Shown: positions 26,073-34,245 of the stretch, one piece after another
Position numbering within the stretch: position 1 is the stretch's first letter
How the letters are laid out: each line of letters starts with the position of its first letter
NCBI GenBank assembly: GCA_042663485.1
Contig: JBHTAF010000002.1
From: Natronosalvus sp042663485
GTDB lineage: Archaea > Halobacteriota > Halobacteria > Halobacteriales > Natrialbaceae
DNA length: 64,000 nt
Direction: 5' to 3' (one strand)
Notes under the pieces: model-generated
Database searches by the model: none
What the model was told of the DNA's origin: nothing
Seen by the model: only the letters and a program-made list of their open reading frames with translations
Made by a program: the position numbers and the translations under genes

Positions 26073-26963
26073 TCACGTCGTCCAGATGCGCCGTTCGAGC
26101 AACGCCGGCAGGAGGTAGAATCCGACGCCGACCAGCGAGAGCATCGCGAGCGCGGCGTAGGACGTCGCGGTCTCGAGCCGCGTCGCGCTGTAGAACACTC
26201 GATAGCCGATTCCCGATCGAAGGGTGACGAACTCCGCGACCACCGCTCCCACGACTGCGAGCGTCGCGGCGATCTTGAAGCCCGCGAAGACGCTGGGAGC
26301 GGCCGCCGGAACTCGAACCCGCAGGAACGTCTCGAGCGACGACGCGCCGACGGACGCCGCGAGATCGAGGAACGCCGATGGCGTCGAGCGCAGTCCGTCG
26401 AGCGTCGCTATGGTCATCGGAAACAGCGTCAGCGTCGCGACGAGCAGCGCCCTCGCGGGGATTCCCCGCCCGAACCAGAGGAACAGCAGTGGCGCAACGG
26501 CGATCAGCGGCGCGATGCGTAGCGCGACGACGTACGGGAGGATCGTCCTGGTGGCCGATCTCGAACGAGTCATCGCGAACGCGAGCACCAGTCCGACGGC
26601 GGCGCCCCCTCCCAGGCCGAGCGCGGCCGTCGCAGCGGTGACGGCGGCGTCGGCAAGGAGCGTCGGATACCCTTCGACGAGCGCCGCGCCGACGTCAATC
26701 GGCGTGGGCAGGATGACGGTCGGCACGTCGTAAACGACCGCAACTCCCTGCCAGAGCGCGAGCACGCACGCGAGCGTCGCGAGCGGCGGTCCGACACGAA
26801 CGAGGCCGGGACGGACCCGGTCGACGACGATCGATCGGCGTTCCGGCGTCGAAATCACCGCCTCTCGCCGGGCACGCCGTTCGCGGTTCCCATCGGTCAT
26901 GATTCGAAGGGCGTTCCGTGCCGCGTCGACCCGGCCAGCGGCGTCGTTGCCACGTCGAATCAC
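26073..26963 (-). CDS. ABC transporter permease (SsuC-like), second
   Basis: A 296-aa permease of the same family as the preceding gene. An EAA-type loop LAASVGASSLETFLRVRVPA precedes KIAATLAVVGAVVAEFVTL, matching the first permease. The GTG at 26963 overlaps the stop of the binding-protein gene by four bases. An ATG at 26900 (MTDGNRERRARRE) gives a shorter 275-aa product and may be the true start. With the first permease it could form a heterodimer around one ATPase. Confidence 0.88.
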   Translation of the reverse strand: MIRRGNDAAGRVDAARNALRIMTDGNRERRARREAVISTPERRSIVVDRVRPGLVRVGPPLATLACVLALWQGVAVVYDVPTVILPTPIDVGAALVEGYPTLLADAAVTAATAALGLGGGAAVGLVLAFAMTRSRSATRTILPYVVALRIAPLIAVAPLLFLWFGRGIPARALLVATLTLFPMTIATLDGLRSTPSAFLDLAASVGASSLETFLRVRVPAAAPSVFAGFKIAATLAVVGAVVAEFVTLRSGIGYRVFYSATRLETATSYAALAMLSLVGVGFYLLPALLERRIWTT

Positions 26964-28027
26964 TCCGTGACGAGGTCCGCGTACTCGCCTATGTACTCGT
27001 AGTCGGCGTCGAGGTGTTCATTCTCCCACACCGACCCGGGATCGATCTCGTCCGCGAAGAAGTCGGCGGCGGCGAGCGTCTCGTAGGTCGATTCCCACGG
27101 TTCGGGCTCGCTCCACCCCCAGCCGTGATCGCGAACGGCCTCCGAAAGCATGTACTCGGTGCGCATCAGCTCCCACTTCTCGCGCTGGTTCTCGCGGACC
27201 TCCTCGAGTTCGGGCTGTGCGTCGACCACGACGTCGATCGCGTCCCCCGGGTTCTGGGTCGCCCAGACGGCACCTCGAGCGGTCGCACGCAGGAACGCCC
27301 GTATTGCGTCCGGGTCGTTCGCCGCGAACTCCTCGCTCGTCGCGACGAGGTGGCCGTACGACGGGACCGCCTCCTGAACCGAGAGCGAGTCGATCTCGAC
27401 CCCCTGCTGCTCGGCGTCGACCACGTCGCCGAACACGCCCCCCGCGGCGTCGATTTCGCCCGTGAGCACCTGCTGGACGGTGTCGAATCCGCTGTCGACG
27501 TACTCGACGGACTCGCGAACGTCGTGGTACTCGAGAAACGCCTCGGTCATCTGCCGGACCATTCCGGGACCGCTACCGATGGTGGTCCCCTCCAACTGCG
27601 AGGGATCCGACAGTCCGTCGAAGCGCTCCCGGGGCGCGAAGACGACCACCGGGTTGTGCTGCATCACGATTCCGACTGCGAGCGGGGAGAGTTCGCGGCT
27701 GTTGACGTTGAGGATCTGGTCGCTGCTCGTGATCGCGAACTCGACGTTTCCCAGCCCGGCTTGCTGGGCCGAGAAGTCCGACCCATCGCCGCTCTCGATG
27801 GTCACCTCCTCGATCCCTTCCGCCTCGTAGAAGCCCCGATCCGCCGCGACGAAGTACGGCGCGTGAAGCCCGCTCGGATTCCAGTTGAGTAACAGCCCGA
27901 CGCTGTCGACGTCGGGCTCGAGCGATTCCTGCGCGCTCGGACCCCTCTCGGACAGACACCCCGCCAGGACGGTGCTCGCGACTCCTCCCGCCGTCGCCGC
28001 GAGGATCGTTCGTCTCTCGAGTCCCAT
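26960..28027 (-). CDS. ABC transporter substrate-binding lipoprotein (NMT1/THI5/SsuA-like)
   Basis: A 355-aa Tat-exported lipoprotein with an N-terminus ERRTILAATAGGVASTVLAGC ending in the lipobox Cys (about residue 24). The mature part begins VGLLLNWNPSGLHAPYFVA, typical of proteins that bind pyrimidine thiamine precursors, riboflavin-like or sulfonate ligands. DRGFYEAEGIEEVTIESGDG and a GSGPGMVRQM loop follow. DHGWGWSEPEPWE near the C-terminus is the shared family mark. The substrate is not fixed; a thiamine-precursor-like compound is my first guess. A TATA-like element lies 27 bases upstream of the start, implying a leaderless message. Confidence 0.88.
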   Translation of the reverse strand: MGLERRTILAATAGGVASTVLAGCLSERGPSAQESLEPDVDSVGLLLNWNPSGLHAPYFVAADRGFYEAEGIEEVTIESGDGSDFSAQQAGLGNVEFAITSSDQILNVNSRELSPLAVGIVMQHNPVVVFAPRERFDGLSDPSQLEGTTIGSGPGMVRQMTEAFLEYHDVRESVEYVDSGFDTVQQVLTGEIDAAGGVFGDVVDAEQQGVEIDSLSVQEAVPSYGHLVATSEEFAANDPDAIRAFLRATARGAVWATQNPGDAIDVVVDAQPELEEVRENQREKWELMRTEYMLSEAVRDHGWGWSEPEPWESTYETLAAADFFADEIDPGSVWENEHLDADYEYIGEYADLVTE

Positions 28028-28050
28028 AGTACCGATCGACCACCCGAAGG

Positions 28051-28060
28051 GATAAAAAAC
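28051..28060 (-). promoter_or_regulatory. TATA element of the binding-protein operon
   Basis: gataaaaaac on the + strand (gttttttatc on the sense strand), centred about 27 bases before the ATG at 28027. The remaining intergenic bases up to 28326 are AT-rich near 28070-28170 and show no further gene. Confidence 0.5.
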
Positions 28061-28326
28061 GATTTCGTAGAATGTTTAAATACCACTGCCTGTTAGAGGA
28101 TATTCGTAGCGTTTTATTCTACTAACCACCACATTCTTGAATAGTTAAGGATTTTTCTGCAATTATTAACTGAAGTCGTATCTCGAGAGGCGCTGTGGCT
28201 CGTAGTCCTGTCGTGCGTCCGCATCGCCCGCTCGGAGCAGCCTCGGAGCGCTGCCCTGATGCGCGTCGCGATAGGAGCAGACGATTCGTCGACACCGCTT
28301 GTGCTCGCAACCGCCGCGAAGAGGCG

Positions 28327-28629
28327 CTATCGGACGGAGATGTTCCGGTTCTCGGCCGACTCGGAGAACTCGAGTTCGACCTCGAGTTCTCCCTCGTGGT
28401 GCTTCGCGAACTCGATTTCGACTTCGATCGGTTCGCGATACTCGAACGGAATCTCCCAGTCGGACGCGCTGATCGTCAGCGACGTGTCAGCTTCGATCTG
28501 ATCGGCGAGTTCGCGCAGGAACGCCGCCGTCTCTCGACGGGAAAGGTACACCTCGCGCTCGAAGAACCCATCAGTGATCGTCCGCCGGTCGTCGTCGCGA
28601 TCTTCGGGAAGCGTCACGCGGTCGTTCAT
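28327..28629 (-). CDS. Amphi-Trp domain protein
   Basis: A 100-aa acidic protein with the amphi-Trp domain layout. FFEREVYLSRRETAAFLREL (about 22-41) is followed by ASDWEIPFEYREPIEVEIEF with the central Trp, then an amphipathic Glu-rich strand pair (KHHEGELEVELEFSE). Members are small proteins of unknown function, common in haloarchaea. A TATA-like ataaat near 28655 fits a leaderless start. It stands alone and divergent from the small ORF and the ArsR-like gene. Confidence 0.85.
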   Translation of the reverse strand: MNDRVTLPEDRDDDRRTITDGFFEREVYLSRRETAAFLRELADQIEADTSLTISASDWEIPFEYREPIEVEIEFAKHHEGELEVELEFSESAENRNISVR

Positions 28630-28660
28630 GCGTTATTGTAATACGCTTGTCGGCATAAAT

Positions 28661-28945
28661 ATGACCGACAGTTCGACGAAGCTTGGAATAATTACACGAG
28701 ATCTGATGTTTTGTCCTGGACGGCGTCCGGTCGAACAAACTCATGAGGAGCCCGCCGTCGAGGACGAGTACTCCGGCTCAGGCGGTCGCCGTCGCGTCAC
28801 CATCGTCCCCGCCGGCCTCGAGCCCGACGGTACGGTCATCTTGCCCCCTTTCGGCACCCCGCTCGAGCGGGGCGTTCACGTTCGTCGAACGGTCACGGAA
28901 ACCGGCAAAATCCTTTGTATCACAGGCGTCGAACCACGGTCATGA
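28661..28945 (+). CDS. Possible small protein coupled to the ArsR-like regulator
   Basis: A 94-codon frame starting MTDSSTKLGIITRDLMFCPG and ending in a TGA that overlaps the ATG of the next gene by four bases (ATGA). From about residue 30 the codon use is strongly GC3-biased and the text VTIVPAGLEPDGTVILPPFG looks protein-like. A ttattgtaata element lies about 25 bases before the start. No family recognised. It may equally begin at the ATG at 28706. Confidence 0.4.
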   Translation: MTDSSTKLGIITRDLMFCPGRRPVEQTHEEPAVEDEYSGSGGRRRVTIVPAGLEPDGTVILPPFGTPLERGVHVRRTVTETGKILCITGVEPRS

Positions 28946-29235
28946 CGCTCATCGACGCGCTTGGAAACGGCACGCGGCTGAAGATCCTTCGAGAGCTCTC
29001 GCAGCGACCGAAGTACGTCACTGAACTGACGGAGTCGGTCGGGATGGACGGAAAGACCGCGGTGCACCACCTCTCGACCCTCGAGGAGGCCGGGATGGTG
29101 AACTGGTACATGCGCGGCAACCGGAAATACTACGAGTTGAACCGGTCGCTCGAGTTGCGGATCGCTCCGCCGCCCGAACGAACGTTCGTCCTTCAGACTA
29201 TGGAGCTGTCTCAGGAAGCGCAGTCGACCGAGTAG
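28942..29235 (+). CDS. ArsR-family winged-helix regulator
   Basis: A 97-aa DNA-binding protein. LIDALGNGTRLKILRELSQR and YVTELTESVGMDGKTAVHHL form the helix-turn-helix, and EEAGMVNWYMRGNRKYYELN is the wing. No Cys metal site is visible, so it may not be a metal sensor. I chose the ATG at 28942; the in-frame upstream codons are non-homologous. It is followed convergently by the exchanger gene at 29253 and is a candidate to bind the palindromes in front of that gene (inference). Confidence 0.88.
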   Translation: MTLIDALGNGTRLKILRELSQRPKYVTELTESVGMDGKTAVHHLSTLEEAGMVNWYMRGNRKYYELNRSLELRIAPPPERTFVLQTMELSQEAQSTE

Positions 29236-29252
29236 CGAGGCGAACGGCGAGA

Positions 29253-30395
29253 TCACTCTCCCAGGGGTACCGTCGCGAAGAACCGGACGTTGACGAGAAG
29301 ATAGAGGACGTACAGCCCGAGGAGGAGCACCCCGTGTTTGCGCGTCAGTTTCCCCCGCCAGAGCAGGTAACTCGCCAGTCCGGTGAACCCGAGGAGGACG
29401 GGAAGGTGGAAGAACACCGTCTCCGATCGGAACTGGATCTCGCCCAGCAGGCCGACGATGCCGACGTTCGCGGTCACGAAGAAGAGCAGGCTGCCGATGA
29501 CGCCCCCGACAGCGACGTCTGGATACCCTAGCCGAAGCGGCTCGACGATGAGCAGGATGTCGTCGATGGTGAAGAGGATCGTGATGAGAGTGACGCCGAC
29601 GAACGTGCCGGTCAGGTGCCACGTCTCGAGGATTCCCTCGACGCCGATCGCCGCCCCCTCTGCGCCGACGACGATTCCGAGGACAGAAACCAGCAACATC
29701 GACGGCCAGAACCACTTCTTTCGGGCGAATCGCCGCAGCGGCGACGGAAGATCCCCCGCGACGTCGCGTTGCCCGTCCGGAACCGTGACGGCCCGCTTGA
29801 CCTCCTCGGACTGCATGAACGTCCGGTCCATCTGGCGCTCGCGCTGGAGAACGTACGCGAAGATCACGACGTACATCATGATGAACATCACGCTGAGCGC
29901 GGGCGTCAGCGTCCCCGAGATGATCACCGGGATCAACACGAGCGGCGCGGCGGCCATCATTGCGAGGTAATCGTTCGGAACGTCGATCACGAACGGAAAG
30001 AGGAGCGCACCGAGGGCGAGCGTCAGGCCGAAGATCGAAACGGCGTTGCCGATCGCGAGTCCGAACGCGACGTTTTGCATCTCTCGAAACCCCGTGAAGA
30101 TGCCGAACGCGACGTTGTCGAACTCCCAGCCGGAGAAGACCACCGCGAGCAAAAAAGCCGAAATTCCGAACCGGACGGCGGTCCGCACGAGCGCGTGGAT
30201 CAGCAACTCGATGCTCGCCATCAGGAGGATCGTTCCGGCGAGCAGCACCGCCACCGCGGTCCAGCCCGACACCTCCACTAGTTCGTCCTCGCCGGACTCA
30301 ACGTCCTCTTGCGCTACGGCGACGCCCCCGCCCGCGGCGACGAGGAGTACCGCGGCAACCAACACAGCGCCGAGTCGAAGGCCGTCAGTCGTCAT
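29253..30395 (-). CDS. Divergent Na+/Ca2+ exchanger-like (CaCA superfamily) membrane protein
   Basis: A 380-aa protein with an N-terminal hydrophobic segment and about ten further membrane segments. Two alpha-repeat-like regions are seen: FGLAIGNAVSIFGLTLALGA (first half) and ILFTIDDILLIVEPLRLGYP then AVGGVIGSLLFFVTANVG (second half). The canonical acidic residue in the second repeat is shifted to IDD. A charged cytoplasmic loop (RQMDRTFMQSEEVKRAV) lies between the halves. It probably exchanges sodium with a divalent cation, but the altered motif leaves the ion uncertain. The start at 30395 gives MTTDGLRLGAVLV; an upstream ATG at 30419 is in frame. Confidence 0.8.
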   Translation of the reverse strand: MTTDGLRLGAVLVAAVLLVAAGGGVAVAQEDVESGEDELVEVSGWTAVAVLLAGTILLMASIELLIHALVRTAVRFGISAFLLAVVFSGWEFDNVAFGIFTGFREMQNVAFGLAIGNAVSIFGLTLALGALLFPFVIDVPNDYLAMMAAAPLVLIPVIISGTLTPALSVMFIMMYVVIFAYVLQRERQMDRTFMQSEEVKRAVTVPDGQRDVAGDLPSPLRRFARKKWFWPSMLLVSVLGIVVGAEGAAIGVEGILETWHLTGTFVGVTLITILFTIDDILLIVEPLRLGYPDVAVGGVIGSLLFFVTANVGIVGLLGEIQFRSETVFFHLPVLLGFTGLASYLLWRGKLTRKHGVLLLGLYVLYLLVNVRFFATVPLGE

Positions 30396-30446
30396 GATAC
30401 CTTCAGACGACGGAAACAACCTTATCGATTTGGTGCCGTATAGCGA

Positions 30447-30459
30447 CGTTCATTGAACG
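30447..30459. promoter_or_regulatory. Operator-like palindrome A (cgttca-t-tgaacg)
   Basis: A 13-base inverted repeat between the two divergent exchanger-like genes. It is repeated with one base change (cgttca-c-tgaacg) at 30486-30498, 39 bases away centre to centre. Confidence 0.6.
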
Positions 30460-30475
30460 ATCGTACACGTAAATG

Positions 30476-30508
30476 CGTGTATACTCGTTCACTGAACGAG
30501 TATACACG
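30476..30508. promoter_or_regulatory. Perfect 15-bp inverted repeat with 3-base spacer, containing palindrome B
   Basis: Arms cgtgtatactcgttc and gaacgagtatacacg flank act. The centre is the second cgttcactgaacg copy. A third overlapping pair, tacacg...cgtgta (30464-30481), links the two. The cluster is about 80-110 bases upstream of the minus-strand start at 30395 and about 190 before the plus-strand start at 30698. It is probably a regulator-binding array; an RNA hairpin is less likely because no T-run follows. Confidence 0.6.
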
Positions 30509-30697
30509 GGTTCTGACGCCGGCCCCTATTGCCGGAGATCATCGGGCAAACGCCAACCGCCGGCGACTCGCATCGGGAACGGGCGTGGATCGACGTTTCG
30601 AACGCGTGCCGTCGTGACAGTACGCGGTGCGCGTCGGTGCGGTTCCGGTCGGTCGCGGGCGCCGAATTAAGTGCGCGCTCCGCATATAGGCGCCCGT

Positions 30698-31807
30698 ATG
30701 GTCGCGGGCGCTTCCGAACTGGTGATCCTCGTCGCGCTCTTCCTGGTGGGCGTAGCGACGGTCATCTACAGCGTCGAGGTGTTCATCGAGGCCGTCGCCC
30801 AGAGCGCCATCTCGCTCGGCGTCTCCGGGTTCTTTCTCGCGGTCATCCTCGCTGGCGTCGACCTCGAGAACGGGATTCTCGGCGTCACCGCGGCCTTCGT
30901 CGACCTTCCGGCCCTGGCGCTGGGGACGGTGTTCGGCGAGGCCCTGTTCGTCCTCGCAGTCGCCGTCGGCATCGCGGGACTACTCGTTCCGTTCCGGATG
31001 AACGTTCCCGTCGTCTACCTGGCGCTGCTCGTCCTCGTACCGCTGCCGGCGTTCGCGATGTCCGCAAGCGGAACGATCGACTGGCGCGGCGGGGCGCTAC
31101 TCACCGCCCTGTTCGTCCCGCTCCTGGGGGGCATCTACTGGCGCGAGAGCCGGTCGGAGACGAGATACCTGCTCGCGGAGGAGGTCGGGGAGGCGATCGA
31201 ACTCGAGGGGACGGGAATGGTCGAGCGGTCGTCGGTCGAGGGATCGACGAACGGCGGGCGGATCGGCGGATCCGCCGACTCGACGACCGATCAGTGGGAC
31301 CTGGATCTCGATCTCGATCTCGACCTCGACGAGTTCGTCCCGGCTCTCGCCCACCGGAGCGGACCGTTCAACCTCGGGGTGGCGATGCTCGCCGTCGGCG
31401 GATTAACCGCCGGATCGCTGCTCACCGTCTTCAGCGCCGAGGGGATCTTCGTCGCGTTCGGAATTTCGGAGCTCGCCTTCGGGGCGACGGTGTTGAGTTT
31501 CATCGCCTCGATCGAGGAGTTGGCACTCACCGTCGAGCCCGTCCGCCGAAACCGACCTGAGCTCGCCGTGGGCAACGTCGTCGGCAGCACGGTGTTTTAC
31601 GTGACGGCGAACGTCGGCCTCATCGCGATGCTCCGTCCCGTCCACACCACCGGCGCGGTGATGACCGTTCACTGGCCGATGTTCGCCGCGTGCCTGTTCG
31701 TCGTCGTGATCATGCTCGCCCGCGGTCGGGTGACGCGGTCGGGAGGTGCGACGCTACTCGTCCTCTACATCGCGTACTGGATCGCAAACTACGCAGAGCC
31801 CCTCTGA
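30698..31807 (+). CDS. Na+/Ca2+ exchanger-like (CaCA superfamily) membrane protein
   Basis: A 369-aa paralogue of the gene at 29253, transcribed away from it. Repeat 1 contains GFFLAVILAGVDLENGILG and ALALGTVFGEALFVLAVAVG. Repeat 2 contains LSFIASIEELALTVEPVRRN and LAVGNVVGSTVFYVTANVG, closer to the canonical motif, with Glu-Glu in the ion-binding position. A long acidic loop with DLDLDLDLDLDEF (about 205-217) sits on the central cytoplasmic side and could sense cations. The ATG at 30698 follows a TATA-like catatag. A frame from 30671 (MRAPHIGAR) is less likely. Confidence 0.82.
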   Translation: MVAGASELVILVALFLVGVATVIYSVEVFIEAVAQSAISLGVSGFFLAVILAGVDLENGILGVTAAFVDLPALALGTVFGEALFVLAVAVGIAGLLVPFRMNVPVVYLALLVLVPLPAFAMSASGTIDWRGGALLTALFVPLLGGIYWRESRSETRYLLAEEVGEAIELEGTGMVERSSVEGSTNGGRIGGSADSTTDQWDLDLDLDLDLDEFVPALAHRSGPFNLGVAMLAVGGLTAGSLLTVFSAEGIFVAFGISELAFGATVLSFIASIEELALTVEPVRRNRPELAVGNVVGSTVFYVTANVGLIAMLRPVHTTGAVMTVHWPMFAACLFVVVIMLARGRVTRSGGATLLVLYIAYWIANYAEPL

Positions 31808-31871
31808 GGGACGCCCGGTCGGCAGGAATCCATTCACAGGACCGTGAATTATCACAATATATCATAAAAGA

Positions 31872-31879
31872 GATATATG
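31872..31879 (+). promoter_or_regulatory. TATA element of the cupredoxin gene
   Basis: gatatatg, about 27 bases before the ATG at 31902, within an AT-rich spacer (31850-31880). It predicts a leaderless transcript. Confidence 0.5.
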
Positions 31880-31901
31880 CGGGGGCGGTGTACGTCGGCT
31901 C

Positions 31902-32870
31902 ATGCGTGAGAGACACACTCGGAGACGATTCCTTGAGGTAGCGCTCGTCGTCGGCGGGGCGAGCGCCGGGTTGACGGCCGTTGCACAGGAGGACAATACC
32001 GAGCCCGACCTCGAACTCGAGGGCCGGATAAGCGGCTGGCAGGGCGTCGCCCCGGAGGCTATCGCGGATGAGGAGAACCCGACGCTGACACTGGTCGAGG
32101 GCGAGGACTACGTCCTCGAGTGGCGAAACGGGGACGGGCGGCCGCACAACTTCAGCATCGAAACCGAGGGCGGAGAGGACCTCCTGGCAACGGACATCAT
32201 CTCTAGCGGCGGCCAGACCGTCGAGTTCACCGCCAGCGAGGAGATGCACGAGTACTACTGTCAACCACACCCCGACTCCATGCGCGGCAGCATCGAACTC
32301 ACGGACGACCCGGACGACGAGGACGCCATCTCGCCGACGGATCAGGAGGACGACGAGGCGGACCAGGAGGAGGATGGCGACGAGCAGGAAGAACCCGACG
32401 AAGAACCGGTAGAAACGTACGATCTCACCCTCACGGATAGGTGCTGGGTGGGACAGTCACCGGACGAAATCGCCGACGAGGCGAACCCGACCCTCGAACT
32501 GGACGCTGGCGAGGTGTACGAGATCGTAGTCACGGTCGAAATCGAACGCGAGGAACACCAGACGGGACACGCGCTCACGATCGTCGACGAGGACGGACAG
32601 CACGTCATCAACACGAACTACCTCGGCGAGGGCGAGTCAGACTCGATCGTCTTCACTGCCGAAGACGACATGGTCGAATACATCGACGAGCGGCAACTTG
32701 ACGTCGGGGGAGACATCAAGGTCGCCGGTGGCAACGGCGACGAAGACGACGAAGACGATGGAGACGAAACGGCGGAAGACGACGAAAAGTCCCCCGAACG
32801 CGAAGAACGCAAAGAAGGGAAGGAGGAGGCAGAAGACGACGAAGATGAGGACGACGGAAGCGGTAACTGA
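31902..32870 (+). CDS. Tat-exported cupredoxin with duplicated domain
   Basis: A 322-aa secreted protein. A Tat signal (HTRRRFLEVALVVGGASAG) precedes a blue-copper fold. The ligands of domain 1 are visible: His in GRPHNFSIE (about 85), then YYCQPHPDSM with Cys, His and Met (about 118-127). After an acidic linker, domain 2 (about 170-275) repeats the opening motif (CWVGQSPDEIADEANPTLEL versus GWQGVAPEAIADEENPTLTL) but lacks the Cys-His-Met loop, so it should bind no type-1 copper. The C-terminal 45 residues are almost all Asp, Glu and Lys. It may shuttle electrons for the PQQ-type enzyme at 35170 (inference). Confidence 0.85.
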   Translation: MRERHTRRRFLEVALVVGGASAGLTAVAQEDNTEPDLELEGRISGWQGVAPEAIADEENPTLTLVEGEDYVLEWRNGDGRPHNFSIETEGGEDLLATDIISSGGQTVEFTASEEMHEYYCQPHPDSMRGSIELTDDPDDEDAISPTDQEDDEADQEEDGDEQEEPDEEPVETYDLTLTDRCWVGQSPDEIADEANPTLELDAGEVYEIVVTVEIEREEHQTGHALTIVDEDGQHVINTNYLGEGESDSIVFTAEDDMVEYIDERQLDVGGDIKVAGGNGDEDDEDDGDETAEDDEKSPEREERKEGKEEAEDDEDEDDGSGN

Positions 32871-32944
32871 CCGCAACGCTTCGGCGGCGCTCGATTCGGG
32901 TTCGAGGCGTGCCCTTTCGTTGTAGCGTAACCGCGGCGACGCGG

Positions 32945-33970
32945 TCACTCGCGCTCGAGAACCTCGAGCACGTCCGAGTAGCTGAAGCCTGGTTCCGGTC
33001 CGCCCGACGCGACGTAAACGTCGCCGCCGATGGCGGCCACTCCGAGTCCGTGTCGCGGCGTCGGCATCGACTCGAGCATCTCCCAGCGATTCTCGTCCGG
33101 ATCGTAGCGTTCGACCTCGTCGTACGTCTGCTCCCGGCTCTCACCGCCGACGACGTAGATCTGGCCGTCGACTGCCGCCGCCGCGTGGCCGCTTCGGGGG
33201 GTGGGCATCGGCGCCGTCTCGGACCAGGTGTCAGAATGGGGGTCGTAAACCTCGGTCGTGCCGCGGTTGTCGAAGTTGACCCGGCCCCCGATCGCGTACA
33301 CGGCGCCGTCGATGGTTCCGGACGTCACGTGCTCCCTCGGCGTCGGCATCGGCGCCGCTTCGTCCCAGGTATCCGCCTTAAGGTCGTAGGTCTCGTTGGT
33401 CGGCAGCGCGCCGTCACCGTTTTCGCCGCCGATAGCGTGGATCCGGTCGTCGACAAGTCCCGCCGTCAGGGCGCCTCGCGGAGTCGGAAGTGGCTCACCC
33501 GCTCGCCACCCCTCTCCGTTGAAGATCCAGACGGAGTCGACCGGTTCGAAGTCGCCCTCGAACCCGCCAACGACGAAAATCTCGTCATTGGTCGCGGCGA
33601 CGCCGGCGTGGTGGAGCGCCGCCGGCATCGGTTCCGCGTACTCCCAGCGGTCCCCGTCCGGATCGTAGACCGCTACCTCGTCGGTCACCGGACGGGTTTC
33701 GTCGTTGGGAACGAACCCGCCAACGACGTACAGTCGTCCCTCGAGGACCGCCGCCGCGACCTCGGTCCGTTCGTCCGGCATCGGCGGCCCCTCCCGCCAG
33801 TGCGGATCCCCGTCGTCGCCGTCCTCGTCCTCGATTCCGGTCAGTCGGTCGTGGCCGCCGCTTTCCGACCGCTGGTCGCCAGGTTCGGTCGGATCGCCGT
33901 TCGTTCCGAGCCAGCCGCCGACGACGCCGGCACTCCAGCCGACGAACTCGCGACGTGTCGCGAGAGTCAT
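32945..33970 (-). CDS. Tat-exported Kelch-repeat beta-propeller protein
   Basis: A 341-aa exported protein. The signal TRREFVGWSAGVVGGWLG is followed by about six Kelch repeats of roughly 48 residues, each with a GG doublet and Tyr/Trp spacing, for example GRLYVVGGFVPNDETRPV and GQIYVVGGESREQTYDE. The phrase AAPMPTPREHVTSG and variants recur. Such propellers mediate protein or sugar binding at the cell surface. I used the internal ATG at 33970, where the Tat motif starts; the 38 upstream in-frame codons are unlike a signal peptide. It is convergent with the cupredoxin gene. Confidence 0.85.
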   Translation of the reverse strand: MTLATRREFVGWSAGVVGGWLGTNGDPTEPGDQRSESGGHDRLTGIEDEDGDDGDPHWREGPPMPDERTEVAAAVLEGRLYVVGGFVPNDETRPVTDEVAVYDPDGDRWEYAEPMPAALHHAGVAATNDEIFVVGGFEGDFEPVDSVWIFNGEGWRAGEPLPTPRGALTAGLVDDRIHAIGGENGDGALPTNETYDLKADTWDEAAPMPTPREHVTSGTIDGAVYAIGGRVNFDNRGTTEVYDPHSDTWSETAPMPTPRSGHAAAAVDGQIYVVGGESREQTYDEVERYDPDENRWEMLESMPTPRHGLGVAAIGGDVYVASGGPEPGFSYSDVLEVLERE

Positions 33971-34245
33971 AGGGATTTTACGACGAGATGATTCAAATAG
34001 CCGGGGGAGGGGACGCCTCGGCTTGCGTTCCTCGACGTTTCGATTCGTTACCCGCCCGATTCTGTGTTCGGCGCGTTCGTTCACTATACTTGTCGCGATC
34101 GGTCGCTGGTACAGTACGAACCGCTTACTGATCTTGTCAGGTCAGTTAACTGGACCCGACACGGACGTTTGTTGTACTTAACACATAATTACTCGGAATC
34201 CCGTGTGGGATTTAACCCTCTGCGAGTTGTACGATAACACTAGCC

